Origin: a bacterium
Lineage (GTDB): Bacteria > Patescibacteriota > Minisyncoccia > UBA6257 > 02-FULL-45-10c
Assembly: GCA_030646555.1 (NCBI GenBank)
Contig: JAUSKP010000068.1
Coordinates: 1 to 7,008, forward strand
DNA length: 7,008 bases
Direction: 5' to 3'
Shown here piece by piece: positions 1 to 5,310 of the stretch. The translations under genes and the position numbers were made by a program. The notes below the pieces were generated by a model. That model made no database searches, was not told where the DNA came from, and saw nothing but the letters and a program-made list of their open reading frames with translations. Each line of letters begins with the position of its first letter. The first letter of the stretch is position 1.

Positions 1-2142
1 CCGGACAACCTGCCCGCCAGACACAAAAAGCCATTCACCATCATAATGCCTCCGCCGAATGCCAACGGCTCGCTTCACATCGGCCACGCCCTCTTTGTGA
101 CCCTTGAAGATATAATGATCCGCTACCAAAGGATGCAGGGCAAAAAAGCGCTTTGGCTTCCGGGCGCGGACCATGCCGGATTTGAAACTCAGGTTGTTTA
201 TCATAAAAAAGTAGAAAAAGAAGGACGTTCTTTTTGGGAAATCCCACGCGAACAGCTTTATAAAGAAATAATGGATTTCACGCTGGCCAATAAAAAATAT
301 ATGGAGGGCCAGCTTAAAAAGCTCGGTGCCAGCTGTGATTGGTCCAGAGAAAAATTCGCTTTAGATGAAGATATTATAAAAATCGTTAATGAAACCTTTG
401 AAAAACTTTACAATGACGGCTTAGTCTATCGCGCCGAAAAGCCGGTCAATTGGTGCACTAAACATCAAACCACCCTTTCCGATTTGGAAATAAAACACGA
501 AGAAAGAGCGGATAAACTTTATTACATAAAATATAAGCTTGCCGACTCAGATGAATATATCGAGGTGGCCACTACCCGCCCGGAAACCATCCCTGCCGAT
601 ATCGCTGTCGCCGTTCATCCAAAATCCAAATGGGCAAAATATATCGGTAAGAAACTGATCAATCCGCTCACCAAAAAAGAAATTCCGGTTTTATCCGATA
701 TGATAGTAGATCTCACTTTCGGAACCGGCGCTTTAAAGATCACTCCATTCCACGACCCGGTAGATTTTTTGGTCTGGATAAATCATAAGAATGAGATAAA
801 CATGCAGCCATTCTCAGTGATCAATCAATATGGAAAAATGACAGCAGAAGCCGGGCCGGAACTCGCCGGGCTCAAAGTAAAAGAAGCCCGCGAAAAATCT
901 GTTGAACTTTTGCGCGACAATCTCGTCAAAGAACCTGAGGATTACAAACATCAGGTTTCCATTTGTTATAAATGCAGCACTGCTATTGAACCCAGAGTAA
1001 TGATGCAGTGGTTCGTGAAAATGACAGAAAAACCTCTTACGGGTAAAAAATCTCTGCGCGACTTGGCCGTAGATGCAGTAAAATCTAAAAAAATAAAATT
1101 TGTCCCGGCAAGATTTGAAAAGATATATATGCACTGGATGAAAAATATTCACGATTGGAATGTTTCCCGCCAAATTGTTTGGGGAATTCAAATTCCAGCT
1201 TGGTACTGCCAGGATATGGCAAGTGAAATCTGCAAAAAAAATAACGGTGTAATTGTCAGCGCTAAAAATCCGGAAAAATGCCCACATTGCGGAACGAACA
1301 ATTTAAAACAGGAAACTGATGTATTTGATACCTGGTTCTCCTCTGGACAATGGCCTTATGCCACCTTGATGACCACGAAGCCGGATGATTTTAAAACATA
1401 TTATCCGACCGATGTTATGGAAACCGGCTGGGATATTATTTTCTTTTGGGTAGCCAGAATGATAATGTTCGGACTTTATCGCACGGGAAAAATTCCGTTT
1501 AAAGATATTTATCTTCACGGTTTGGTTCGCGACCAAGAAAGACAGAAAATGTCCAAATCCAAAAACAATGTTATCAATCCCCTGGAAGTGGCCGATGTGT
1601 ATGGAACCGATGCCGTACGAATGGCTCTTATCATCGGCTCAACTGCCGGAAACGATCCAATCATCTCGGAAGATAAGATCCGCGGATACAGGAATTTTGC
1701 CACCAAAATATGGAACGCTTCCCGTTTCGTTCTGATGAATTATCCCGATTGCAAAGCAATCGAGGATCCTCGACAAAGTCGGGATAAAAAACCAAAAATT
1801 AAACCAAAATTTACTACTGCCGACAAAAAAAATATCAAAGATCTGGAAACCGCCAAGAAAAAAATAACTAAATATCTGGACAAATATGATTTTAATCACG
1901 CCGGCGAAACTGCCTATCATTATTTCTGGCACACTTTTGCCGACAAAGTCATTGAAGAGTCTAAATCAAGGATAAATTCGGAAAATTTAGCAGATGCCGC
2001 AGCAGCTCAAGAAACTTTAATAAAAATACTAAGCGAATCCATGAAGTTCCTGCATCCTTTTATGCCTTTTATCACCGAGCAGATCTTTCAAATGCTTCCC
2101 ACAACTAAAGAAGGCTCTCTTTTGATGATAGAAAAGTGGTAG
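1..2142 (+). CDS. valS: Valyl-tRNA synthetase (5' partial)
   Basis: Class I aminoacyl-tRNA synthetase that charges tRNA-Val with valine in the cytoplasm. The frame is open from base 1, so the true start lies upstream and 713 residues are visible. The signature PPPNANGSLHIGHA (HIGH at 76-87) and KMSKS (1546-1560) form the ATP site. TTRPET and GTGALKITPFHDP mark the CP1 editing domain, which hydrolyses mischarged Thr-tRNA. DTWFSSGQWP and METGWDIIFFWVARM are typical of ValS rather than IleS or LeuS. A CPHC pair (1279-1290) suggests a zinc knuckle, but the preceding cysteines are spaced CX7C rather than the more usual CX2C. The anticodon-binding domain ends at ITEQIFQMLPTTKEGSLLMIEKW and the stop follows at once, so the C-terminal arm and coiled coil of typical ValS (about 880-950 residues) are absent. 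GIQIPAW replaces the usual GHRIPAW. A palindromic repeat lies within the gene at 1741-1786. Confidence 0.94.
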   Translation, partial: PDNLPARHKKPFTIIMPPPNANGSLHIGHALFVTLEDIMIRYQRMQGKKALWLPGADHAGFETQVVYHKKVEKEGRSFWEIPREQLYKEIMDFTLANKKYMEGQLKKLGASCDWSREKFALDEDIIKIVNETFEKLYNDGLVYRAEKPVNWCTKHQTTLSDLEIKHEERADKLYYIKYKLADSDEYIEVATTRPETIPADIAVAVHPKSKWAKYIGKKLINPLTKKEIPVLSDMIVDLTFGTGALKITPFHDPVDFLVWINHKNEINMQPFSVINQYGKMTAEAGPELAGLKVKEAREKSVELLRDNLVKEPEDYKHQVSICYKCSTAIEPRVMMQWFVKMTEKPLTGKKSLRDLAVDAVKSKKIKFVPARFEKIYMHWMKNIHDWNVSRQIVWGIQIPAWYCQDMASEICKKNNGVIVSAKNPEKCPHCGTNNLKQETDVFDTWFSSGQWPYATLMTTKPDDFKTYYPTDVMETGWDIIFFWVARMIMFGLYRTGKIPFKDIYLHGLVRDQERQKMSKSKNNVINPLEVADVYGTDAVRMALIIGSTAGNDPIISEDKIRGYRNFATKIWNASRFVLMNYPDCKAIEDPRQSRDKKPKIKPKFTTADKKNIKDLETAKKKITKYLDKYDFNHAGETAYHYFWHTFADKVIEESKSRINSENLADAAAAQETLIKILSESMKFLHPFMPFITEQIFQMLPTTKEGSLLMIEKW
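1741..1786. repeat. 46-bp imperfect palindrome inside valS
   Basis: Outer arms TATCCCGA (1741-1748) and TCGGGATA (1779-1786) are exact reverse complements. They flank a perfect 14-bp inner palindrome, TCGAGGATCCTCGA (1760-1773). The 11 bases and 5 bases between arms and core differ in length. In the protein it encodes roughly YPDCKAIEDPRQSRD, followed by a lysine-rich stretch, between the catalytic domain (ending WNASRFVLMN) and the anticodon-binding domain. That is a surface junction where an insertion should be tolerated. It reads through without a stop. That it is a dispersed element rather than chance is inference: only one copy lies in the window. Confidence 0.6.
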
Positions 2143-2155
2143 AAAAACACCCCTC

Positions 2156-2222
2156 TGTCATTCCGGGCTTGACCCGGAATCTAGATCGAGAAGACTGGAT
2201 TCCCGCTTTCGCGGGAATGACA
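2156..2222. repeat. 67-bp MITE-like element with terminal inverted repeats
   Basis: Begins TGTCATTCC (2156-2164) and ends GGAATGACA (2214-2222), a perfect 9-bp terminal inverted repeat. It contains two hairpins: ATTCCGGG/CCCGGAAT (2160-2180, loop CTTGA) and ATTCCCGC/GCGGGAAT (2199-2218, loop TTTC). From memory, sequences of this form (GTCATTCCGGGCTTGACC and AATCCCGC-type hairpins) are dispersed intergenic repeats in many bacteria. It fills most of the gap between valS and the next gene, starting 13 bases after the valS stop. No T-run follows either hairpin, so it is not a standard intrinsic terminator, though it may protect or end the valS transcript. No transposase is present. Confidence 0.8.
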
Positions 2223-2235
2223 AATAAAGCTGGAG

Positions 2236-2241
2236 TATAAT
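2236..2241 (+). promoter_or_regulatory. Candidate -10 box of PrsW-like gene, possibly leaderless
   Basis: A perfect TATAAT sits 7 bases before the ATG at 2249, so transcription would start at or next to the A of the start codon. No convincing -35 hexamer lies 16-18 bases upstream, a region occupied by the 3' arm of the 67-bp repeat. GGAG at 2232-2235 is 13 bases from the ATG, too far for an ordinary Shine-Dalgarno. Together this fits a leaderless mRNA, but a chance TATAAT in AT-rich sequence is possible. Confidence 0.35.
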
Positions 2242-2248
2242 TAGATAT

Positions 2249-2905
2249 ATGAAATACTGGCCGCTTATATTAGGACTTTTGCCGTCTATCGCTTGGCTCA
2301 TTTTTTATTTGAGCGAGGATAAAAAACCCGAACCTAAAAAAACATTATTCATCACTTTTTTAGCCGGAGGCATCACGACCTTTATAGTTTTAGCCGGGCA
2401 AATGTTCGTAAACAATATAGCCATCGGAGTCGGAATCCAGGAACACAGCCCGCTTTCATTTTTAATTTTGGGCGGATTGGAAGAAATCTTTAAATTCCTA
2501 GCCGTATACTTGGTAATCAGCAAAAGACCGGAATTTGATGAGCCGATAGACGCCATGATCTATATGATCACTGCCGCCCTTGGTTTCGCCGCCGTAGAAA
2601 ATATAGCCGCGACCTACACTTCTTCAATCCAAAATATTTTAGAAACAACCACCCTTAGATTCTTTGGCGCAACGCTTCTGCACACGCTAAGTTCGGGATT
2701 AATTGGTTATTATTGGGCGAAATCAATACTTACTAATAATAGTAAAAAAATCTTAGTATTTGGTTTACTGCTCGGAACTTCTTTGCACGCCGTGTTCAAC
2801 TATCTTATAATTAAATATGAGCCGGTCATAGTGCCGACCATCTTCCTAATAATTTTCGCGCTTTTCATTCTTCACGATTTTGAGAAGCTTAAAAAAATAA
2901 AATAA
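2249..2905 (+). CDS. PrsW-family intramembrane metalloprotease
   Basis: Polytopic membrane protein of 218 residues, about the usual size for PrsW (peptidase family M82, related to the CAAX-protease superfamily). Family motifs occur in order: LEEIFKF with E78, E79 and K82; GFAAVEN with E117 and N118; H145 in LLHTLSSGLIGYY; and H180/N184 in GTSLHAVFNYL. These glutamates and histidines are the expected metal-binding and catalytic residues. Hydrophobic stretches near residues 5-20, 33-53, 68-90, 102-120, 140-160, 168-187 and 192-208 suggest about seven membrane segments; the tail is lysine-rich. In Bacillus subtilis, PrsW makes the first cut in anti-sigma factor RsiW; no sigma/anti-sigma pair is seen here, so the substrate is unknown. 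An in-frame TAA at 2225-2227 fixes the ATG start. It lies 47 bases before the HSP20 gene on the same strand. Confidence 0.87.
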   Translation: MKYWPLILGLLPSIAWLIFYLSEDKKPEPKKTLFITFLAGGITTFIVLAGQMFVNNIAIGVGIQEHSPLSFLILGGLEEIFKFLAVYLVISKRPEFDEPIDAMIYMITAALGFAAVENIAATYTSSIQNILETTTLRFFGATLLHTLSSGLIGYYWAKSILTNNSKKILVFGLLLGTSLHAVFNYLIIKYEPVIVPTIFLIIFALFILHDFEKLKKIK

Positions 2906-2909
2906 TTAA

Positions 2910-2941
2910 CCCGCCTTCGCCAAAGCTACGGCGAGGCACAG
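2910..2941. repeat. CCGCC/GGCGG palindromic repeat, copy A
   Basis: First of three related copies in the window. It reads CCCGCCTTCGC, then CAAAGCTACGGCG, and ends AGGCACAG. It matches copies B (3055-3086) and C (5270-5302) in the CCGCC arm, the AAAGCTA centre and the GGCG arm, with a base change breaking the right arm. It starts 4 bases after the PrsW-like stop and ends 11 bases before the HSP20 ATG, so it fills most of that gap and would lie in the HSP20 5' leader. Confidence 0.75.
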
Positions 2942-2952
2942 TAAAAAATACT

Positions 2953-3477
2953 ATGGATCAAGATTCTAAAAAATTCTTTGAGGAATTAGCCGGGGCTTCT
3001 TCTGAAGAGCCCAAGACTTTAAAGATATCTACAGACGATGAAAATAACGACAAACCCGCCGACGCTAAAGCTATGGCGGGCAAAGGAAAAAAAGTTAAAC
3101 CGAATGAAGATAAAGAAAATGAGCCGGGGGATATTTTTGAAGAAGGCGAGGGCCAGCTCACAATAGACGTATATCAAACTCCAGAAGAGGTGGTTGTAGA
3201 GTCAACGATTGCGGGCGTTAAACCGGAAGATTTGGATATATCCATAACCAATGAGGCTGTGACCATCCGCGGAAAAAGAGAAAAGACAGAAACCATCAAA
3301 GACGAGGATTATTTTTACCAAGAATGTTATTGGGGCAAGTTTTCCAGATCTATTATTCTGCCCCAAGAAATAGACGCGGATAAAGCTGTCGCCGCTCTTA
3401 AAAACGGCATCTTGCTTATCAGGCTTCCTAAATTGAATAGACAGAAGTCTAAAAAACTTAAAATAAAATTTGATTAA
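2953..3477 (+). CDS. HSP20-family small heat-shock protein
   Basis: ATP-independent holdase chaperone that binds unfolding proteins in the cytoplasm, normally as large oligomers. The 174 residues divide into an acidic and lysine-rich, probably disordered N-terminal region (about 1-66) and an alpha-crystallin domain (about 67-162). The domain has the expected strands: LTIDVYQTPEEVVVESTIAGVKPEDLDI, then AVTIRGKRE, then YWGKFSRSIILP, then NGILLIRLPK with the conserved GIL-type motif. The tail is very basic (KSKKLKIKFD) and has no clear IXI anchor. Residues 35-45 (PADAKAMAGKG) are encoded by a palindromic repeat that also occurs outside genes. The ATG is the only reasonable start before the conserved domain, and no Shine-Dalgarno precedes it. 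A strong terminator follows the stop. Confidence 0.92.
   Translation: MDQDSKKFFEELAGASSEEPKTLKISTDDENNDKPADAKAMAGKGKKVKPNEDKENEPGDIFEEGEGQLTIDVYQTPEEVVVESTIAGVKPEDLDISITNEAVTIRGKREKTETIKDEDYFYQECYWGKFSRSIILPQEIDADKAVAALKNGILLIRLPKLNRQKSKKLKIKFD
3055..3086. repeat. CCGCC/GGCGG palindromic repeat, copy B, in frame within HSP20 gene
   Basis: Arms CCCGCC (3055-3060) and GGCGGG (3075-3080) are exact inverted repeats around GACGCTAAAGCTAT, followed by CAAAGG. Bases from AAAGCTATGGCGG onward match copy C at 5281-5295, and most positions match copy A. Read in the HSP20 frame it gives PADAKAMAGKG, in the disordered N-terminal region before the alpha-crystallin domain. It therefore adds sequence without touching the chaperone fold. 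Confidence 0.75.
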
Positions 3478-3480
3478 TAA

Positions 3481-3512
3481 AAAATCCCCGCAATACGGGG
3501 ATTTTTTATTTT
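3481..3512. terminator. Bidirectional intrinsic terminator between HSP20 and ABC-F genes
   Basis: Perfect 10-bp stem AAAATCCCCG (3481-3490) and CGGGGATTTT (3496-3505), loop CAATA. On the + strand the right arm runs into TTTTTTATTTTT. On the - strand the T-run is supplied by the complement of the A-rich left arm and the bases before it. It begins 3 bases after the HSP20 stop and abuts the ABC-F stop codon (3506-3508), so it can end both convergent transcripts. Confidence 0.9.
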
Positions 3513-4954
3513 TCTAAATCCAGAGTTTCATCAATCCTTATTTGTTTTACAAATTCAGGAGTGTGGCTTACCAAGATCATCGCCCCCGCGAATTTGTTCA
3601 AAGCCGCGGCAATGACCGGCAAATGGCGGAAATTAATGTGGTTGGTAGGCTCGTCTAGTATCAACAATCCCGGCCTTTGGAGCACAAGCTGGGCAAAAGC
3701 GACCAAGCCCTTCTGCCCTTCTGATAAACTGCCTATTTTAGCCTTCATCATTTCGCCGTTTATTAAAAATCCGGCCGCAACTGAACGAACCGAATCTTCA
3801 TCTTTCCTGTCTAAAGCATTGATCAATGTTCCATAAACAGTTTCTTCAAAATCAAGCGTTGAAAAATCTTGCCTGTAATAGCCAACCTTAATTCCCGGAA
3901 CTATTTTATTCCCCTTCACTTTTCCCAAAACCAAAGCCTCAAGCAAGGTGCTTTTTCCAATTCCATTCGGACCGGCAACCAGCCAATGCTCGCCTTTTTT
4001 TATAGAAATAACTTTTTTGCGCGCGGACTTTTTATGATCTTTAAAAGTGTCGTATGAAGATAGGCAGGCAACTTCTCCTATCAGATCCGGCTGCGCAGGA
4101 ATAATAAAATCTCTAATCGCCTTATCTTCTTTTCGGACATCTACCATCGCCTCTTCAAGCTCTTCAACTTTATCCCTCATTTTTCTTGCAACAAGTCTCA
4201 TTTGTCCGCCTTTGTGAGCGAAAAAGTTAGCCTTATCTTTATTTGCCTGAATAACCGCAGCTAATCTGGAATTTTTTACATTTTCTCTTTCAATACGAAC
4301 CGCAATTTCCGCCACCACATCAAGATAGGTTCCCCAATACTGCTCAACCTTATGCGTGAAAACATCCAAATATAAAACTCCGTGAGTGAACGCGTTAAGA
4401 AAATCAGCGTCGTGAGAAATGACCACACAAGTTTTTTTATAATCAATAAGGAATTTTGTAAGATGAGCTATGCCTACCTTGTCCAAATTATTGGTCGGTT
4501 CATCCAACAAAAGAATATCCGGATTTTGAATTAAGGCTGAGGCCAAAAGAAGGCGGGCCTGTTGTCCTCCGGAAAACGATTTTATAATTCTGTCATGCGG
4601 AGCGTTTAAATTTACCACTTCGCAAACTGCATCAATACGGGGATCAATATCATATACTTTTTTTGAGAATCTTTTTTCAAAAAATTCACGCACCGTCAGA
4701 CCCATTTCATCTCTTGGAATTACTTGTTGCGCCGTGGCAATAGTAACGCCGGGATTAGCACTGATCTTTCCCAATTCCGGATGCAAAATACCGGTAATAA
4801 GTTTAAAAATCGTACTTTTTCCGGATCCATTCTGGCCCATGATAGTTATTTTGGAATGCGCGCGAATAGAAAAACTGACCTCCTTTAATATCGGATGTCC
4901 ATATTTATATTCAAATGAAACTTCATCAAATCTTAATATTACTTGGTCTTGCAT
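3506..4954 (-). CDS. ABC-F family ATPase (ribosome-associated, EttA/Uup-like)
   Basis: Soluble twin-ATPase protein of 482 residues with no membrane segments. ABC-F proteins bind the ribosomal E site and affect translation or antibiotic resistance. Domain 1 has Walker A GQNGSGKST (40-48), signature SFSGGQQ (126-132), Walker B LLLDEPTNNLD (D151, E152) and switch H181. Domain 2 has GPNGIGKST (328-336), SLSEGQ (409-414), LILDEPTNHIN (D434, E435) and switch H464. Between them, about 205-285, is a charged linker rich in Arg and Lys, matching the P-site tRNA-interaction motif position. It is shorter than many family members (about 500-640 residues) and has no C-terminal coiled coil. DEPTNHIN replaces the usual DEPTNHLD. 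An in-frame TAG 21 bases upstream fixes the ATG at 4954; no Shine-Dalgarno precedes it. The subfamily and any resistance role cannot be judged from sequence alone. Confidence 0.92.
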   Translation of the reverse strand: MQDQVILRFDEVSFEYKYGHPILKEVSFSIRAHSKITIMGQNGSGKSTIFKLITGILHPELGKISANPGVTIATAQQVIPRDEMGLTVREFFEKRFSKKVYDIDPRIDAVCEVVNLNAPHDRIIKSFSGGQQARLLLASALIQNPDILLLDEPTNNLDKVGIAHLTKFLIDYKKTCVVISHDADFLNAFTHGVLYLDVFTHKVEQYWGTYLDVVAEIAVRIERENVKNSRLAAVIQANKDKANFFAHKGGQMRLVARKMRDKVEELEEAMVDVRKEDKAIRDFIIPAQPDLIGEVACLSSYDTFKDHKKSARKKVISIKKGEHWLVAGPNGIGKSTLLEALVLGKVKGNKIVPGIKVGYYRQDFSTLDFEETVYGTLINALDRKDEDSVRSVAAGFLINGEMMKAKIGSLSEGQKGLVAFAQLVLQRPGLLILDEPTNHINFRHLPVIAAALNKFAGAMILVSHTPEFVKQIRIDETLDLEK

Positions 4955-4960
4955 ATAATC

Positions 4961-4992
4961 AACTAATAACTAATTATTACGAATTTACGAAT
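4961..4992. repeat. Two tandem direct duplications upstream of the ABC-F gene
   Basis: AACTAAT is repeated exactly at 4961-4967 and 4968-4974. After two bases, TTACGAAT is repeated exactly at 4977-4984 and 4985-4992. The stretch lies 6 to 38 bases upstream of the ABC-F start and would fall in its promoter or leader on the minus strand. It may be a slippage-prone or dispersed AT-rich element; no clear -10/-35 pair is assigned to it. Confidence 0.6.
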
Positions 4993-4995
4993 AGC

Positions 4996-5069
4996 TGTCA
5001 TTGCGAGATCAAATCCCCCTTCATCCCCCTTTTTAAAGGGGGAAAGAGGGGGATTGGCCCGTGGCAATC
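4996..5069. repeat. Composite repeat: C-rich palindrome nested in a TTGCGAG/GGCAAT repeat
   Basis: Outer halves are TGTCATTGCGAG (4996-5007) and CGTGGCAATC (5060-5069), with ATTGC/GCAAT inverted at 5000-5004 and 5064-5068. The inner part (5011-5055) starts AATCCCCCT (5012-5020) and ends AGGGGGATT (5047-5055), perfect inverted ends, with a further CCCCCTTTTTAAAGGGGG palindrome in the middle. From memory, both the ATTGCGAG...GTGGCAATC type and the AATCCCCCTT type are separately known dispersed bacterial repeats. The inner one therefore looks inserted into the outer one. Confidence 0.75.
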
Positions 5070-5137
5070 TTTTTATTTTAAACAGAATACTAATACTAGC
5101 CTATATAGAGCTGTTTATGCAATATTTTTTAGGCTAA

Positions 5138-5164
5138 ACCCCGCCCCGCTAAGCGGGGCGGGGT
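5138..5164. other. Perfect 12-bp GC-rich hairpin
   Basis: ACCCCGCCCCGC (5138-5149), loop TAA, GCGGGGCGGGGT (5153-5164). It is very stable, but no T-run follows on either strand and the flanking genes point away from it. It is therefore not an obvious terminator for either. It may be part of a repeat element or of a structured leader with the next hairpin. Confidence 0.75.
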
Positions 5165-5170
5165 CGCCCG

Positions 5171-5193
5171 AACATTTTACTTTGTAAAATGTT
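5171..5193. other. Perfect 10-bp AT-rich hairpin
   Basis: AACATTTTAC (5171-5180), loop TTT, GTAAAATGTT (5184-5193). It lies 6 bases after the GC-rich hairpin. GTCGCCC (5163-5169) could pair with GGGC (5201-5204) and GAC (5207-5209), extending it into a larger stem with internal loops. No terminator T-run follows. Confidence 0.65.
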
Positions 5194-5204
5194 TTAGGGA
5201 GGGC

Positions 5205-5244
5205 TTGACGAGATTTTACTAAAGTAGTTAAGTGAAGATATAAG
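5205..5244 (+). promoter_or_regulatory. Candidate promoter(s) of the patatin gene
   Basis: Two overlapping sigma-70-like options are visible. One is TTGACG (5205-5210), 17-base spacer, TTAAGT (5228-5233): good -35, poor -10. The other is TTTACT (5215-5220), 18-base spacer, TATAAG (5239-5244): fair -35, good -10. Either gives a leader of about 60-70 bases that carries palindromic repeat copy C just before the ribosome binding site. The choice cannot be settled by eye. Confidence 0.4.
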
Positions 5245-5269
5245 AAGTTCTTTAAAAAATCTATATAGG

Positions 5270-5302
5270 TCCGCCTTCGCATAAAGCTATGGCGGACAAA
5301 GG
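5270..5302. repeat. CCGCC/GGCGG palindromic repeat, copy C, in patatin leader
   Basis: Arms CCGCC (5271-5275) and GGCGG (5291-5295) flank TTCGCATAAAGCTAT and are followed by ACAAAGG. The left part matches copy A (CCGCCTTCGC) and the right part matches copy B (AAAGCTATGGCGG), with one extra base in the middle. It runs directly into the Shine-Dalgarno of the patatin gene and could fold as a hairpin beside it. Confidence 0.75.
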
Positions 5303-5307
5303 GAGGG
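5301..5307 (+). promoter_or_regulatory. Strong Shine-Dalgarno of the patatin gene
   Basis: GGGAGGG ends 3 bases before the ATG at 5311 (core GGAGG at 5302-5306, spacer 4). It supports that start and is the only strong site in the window: the HSP20, PrsW-like and ABC-F genes lack one. Confidence 0.75.
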
Positions 5308-5310
5308 ATT

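Larger units (their letters stand above)
4955..5310. other. 356-bp repeat-rich gap between divergent genes
   Basis: No gene is supported here. From left to right it holds: tandem direct repeats just upstream of the ABC-F ATG; a composite of two repeat elements (4996-5069); an AT-rich stretch to about 5137 with no recognised feature; two perfect hairpins (5138-5164 and 5171-5193); candidate promoters for the patatin gene (5205-5244); and palindromic repeat copy C ending at the Shine-Dalgarno. Short ORFs crossing it are broken by repeats and match nothing recognisable. Confidence 0.8.

Noticed and set aside
814..1287. 157-codon open frame on the minus strand
   Set aside because: Lies wholly antisense to the strongly conserved valS and its translation shows no family motif.
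4915..5187. 90-codon open frame on the plus strand across the intergenic gap
   Set aside because: It starts antisense to ABC-F and translates the repeat elements; the composition is that of the repeats.
5138..5193. Intrinsic terminator in the divergent gap
   Set aside because: No T-run follows either hairpin and no gene ends here.
5205..5222. Tiny leader peptide TTG ACG AGA TTT TAC TAA after an AGGGAGGG
   Set aside because: The Shine-Dalgarno core is only 2 bases from the TTG, too close, and the same TTGACG fits a -35 box better.
2910..5302. CRISPR array made of the three palindrome copies
   Set aside because: Spacing is irregular, one copy is inside a gene, there are only three copies, and no cas gene is present.
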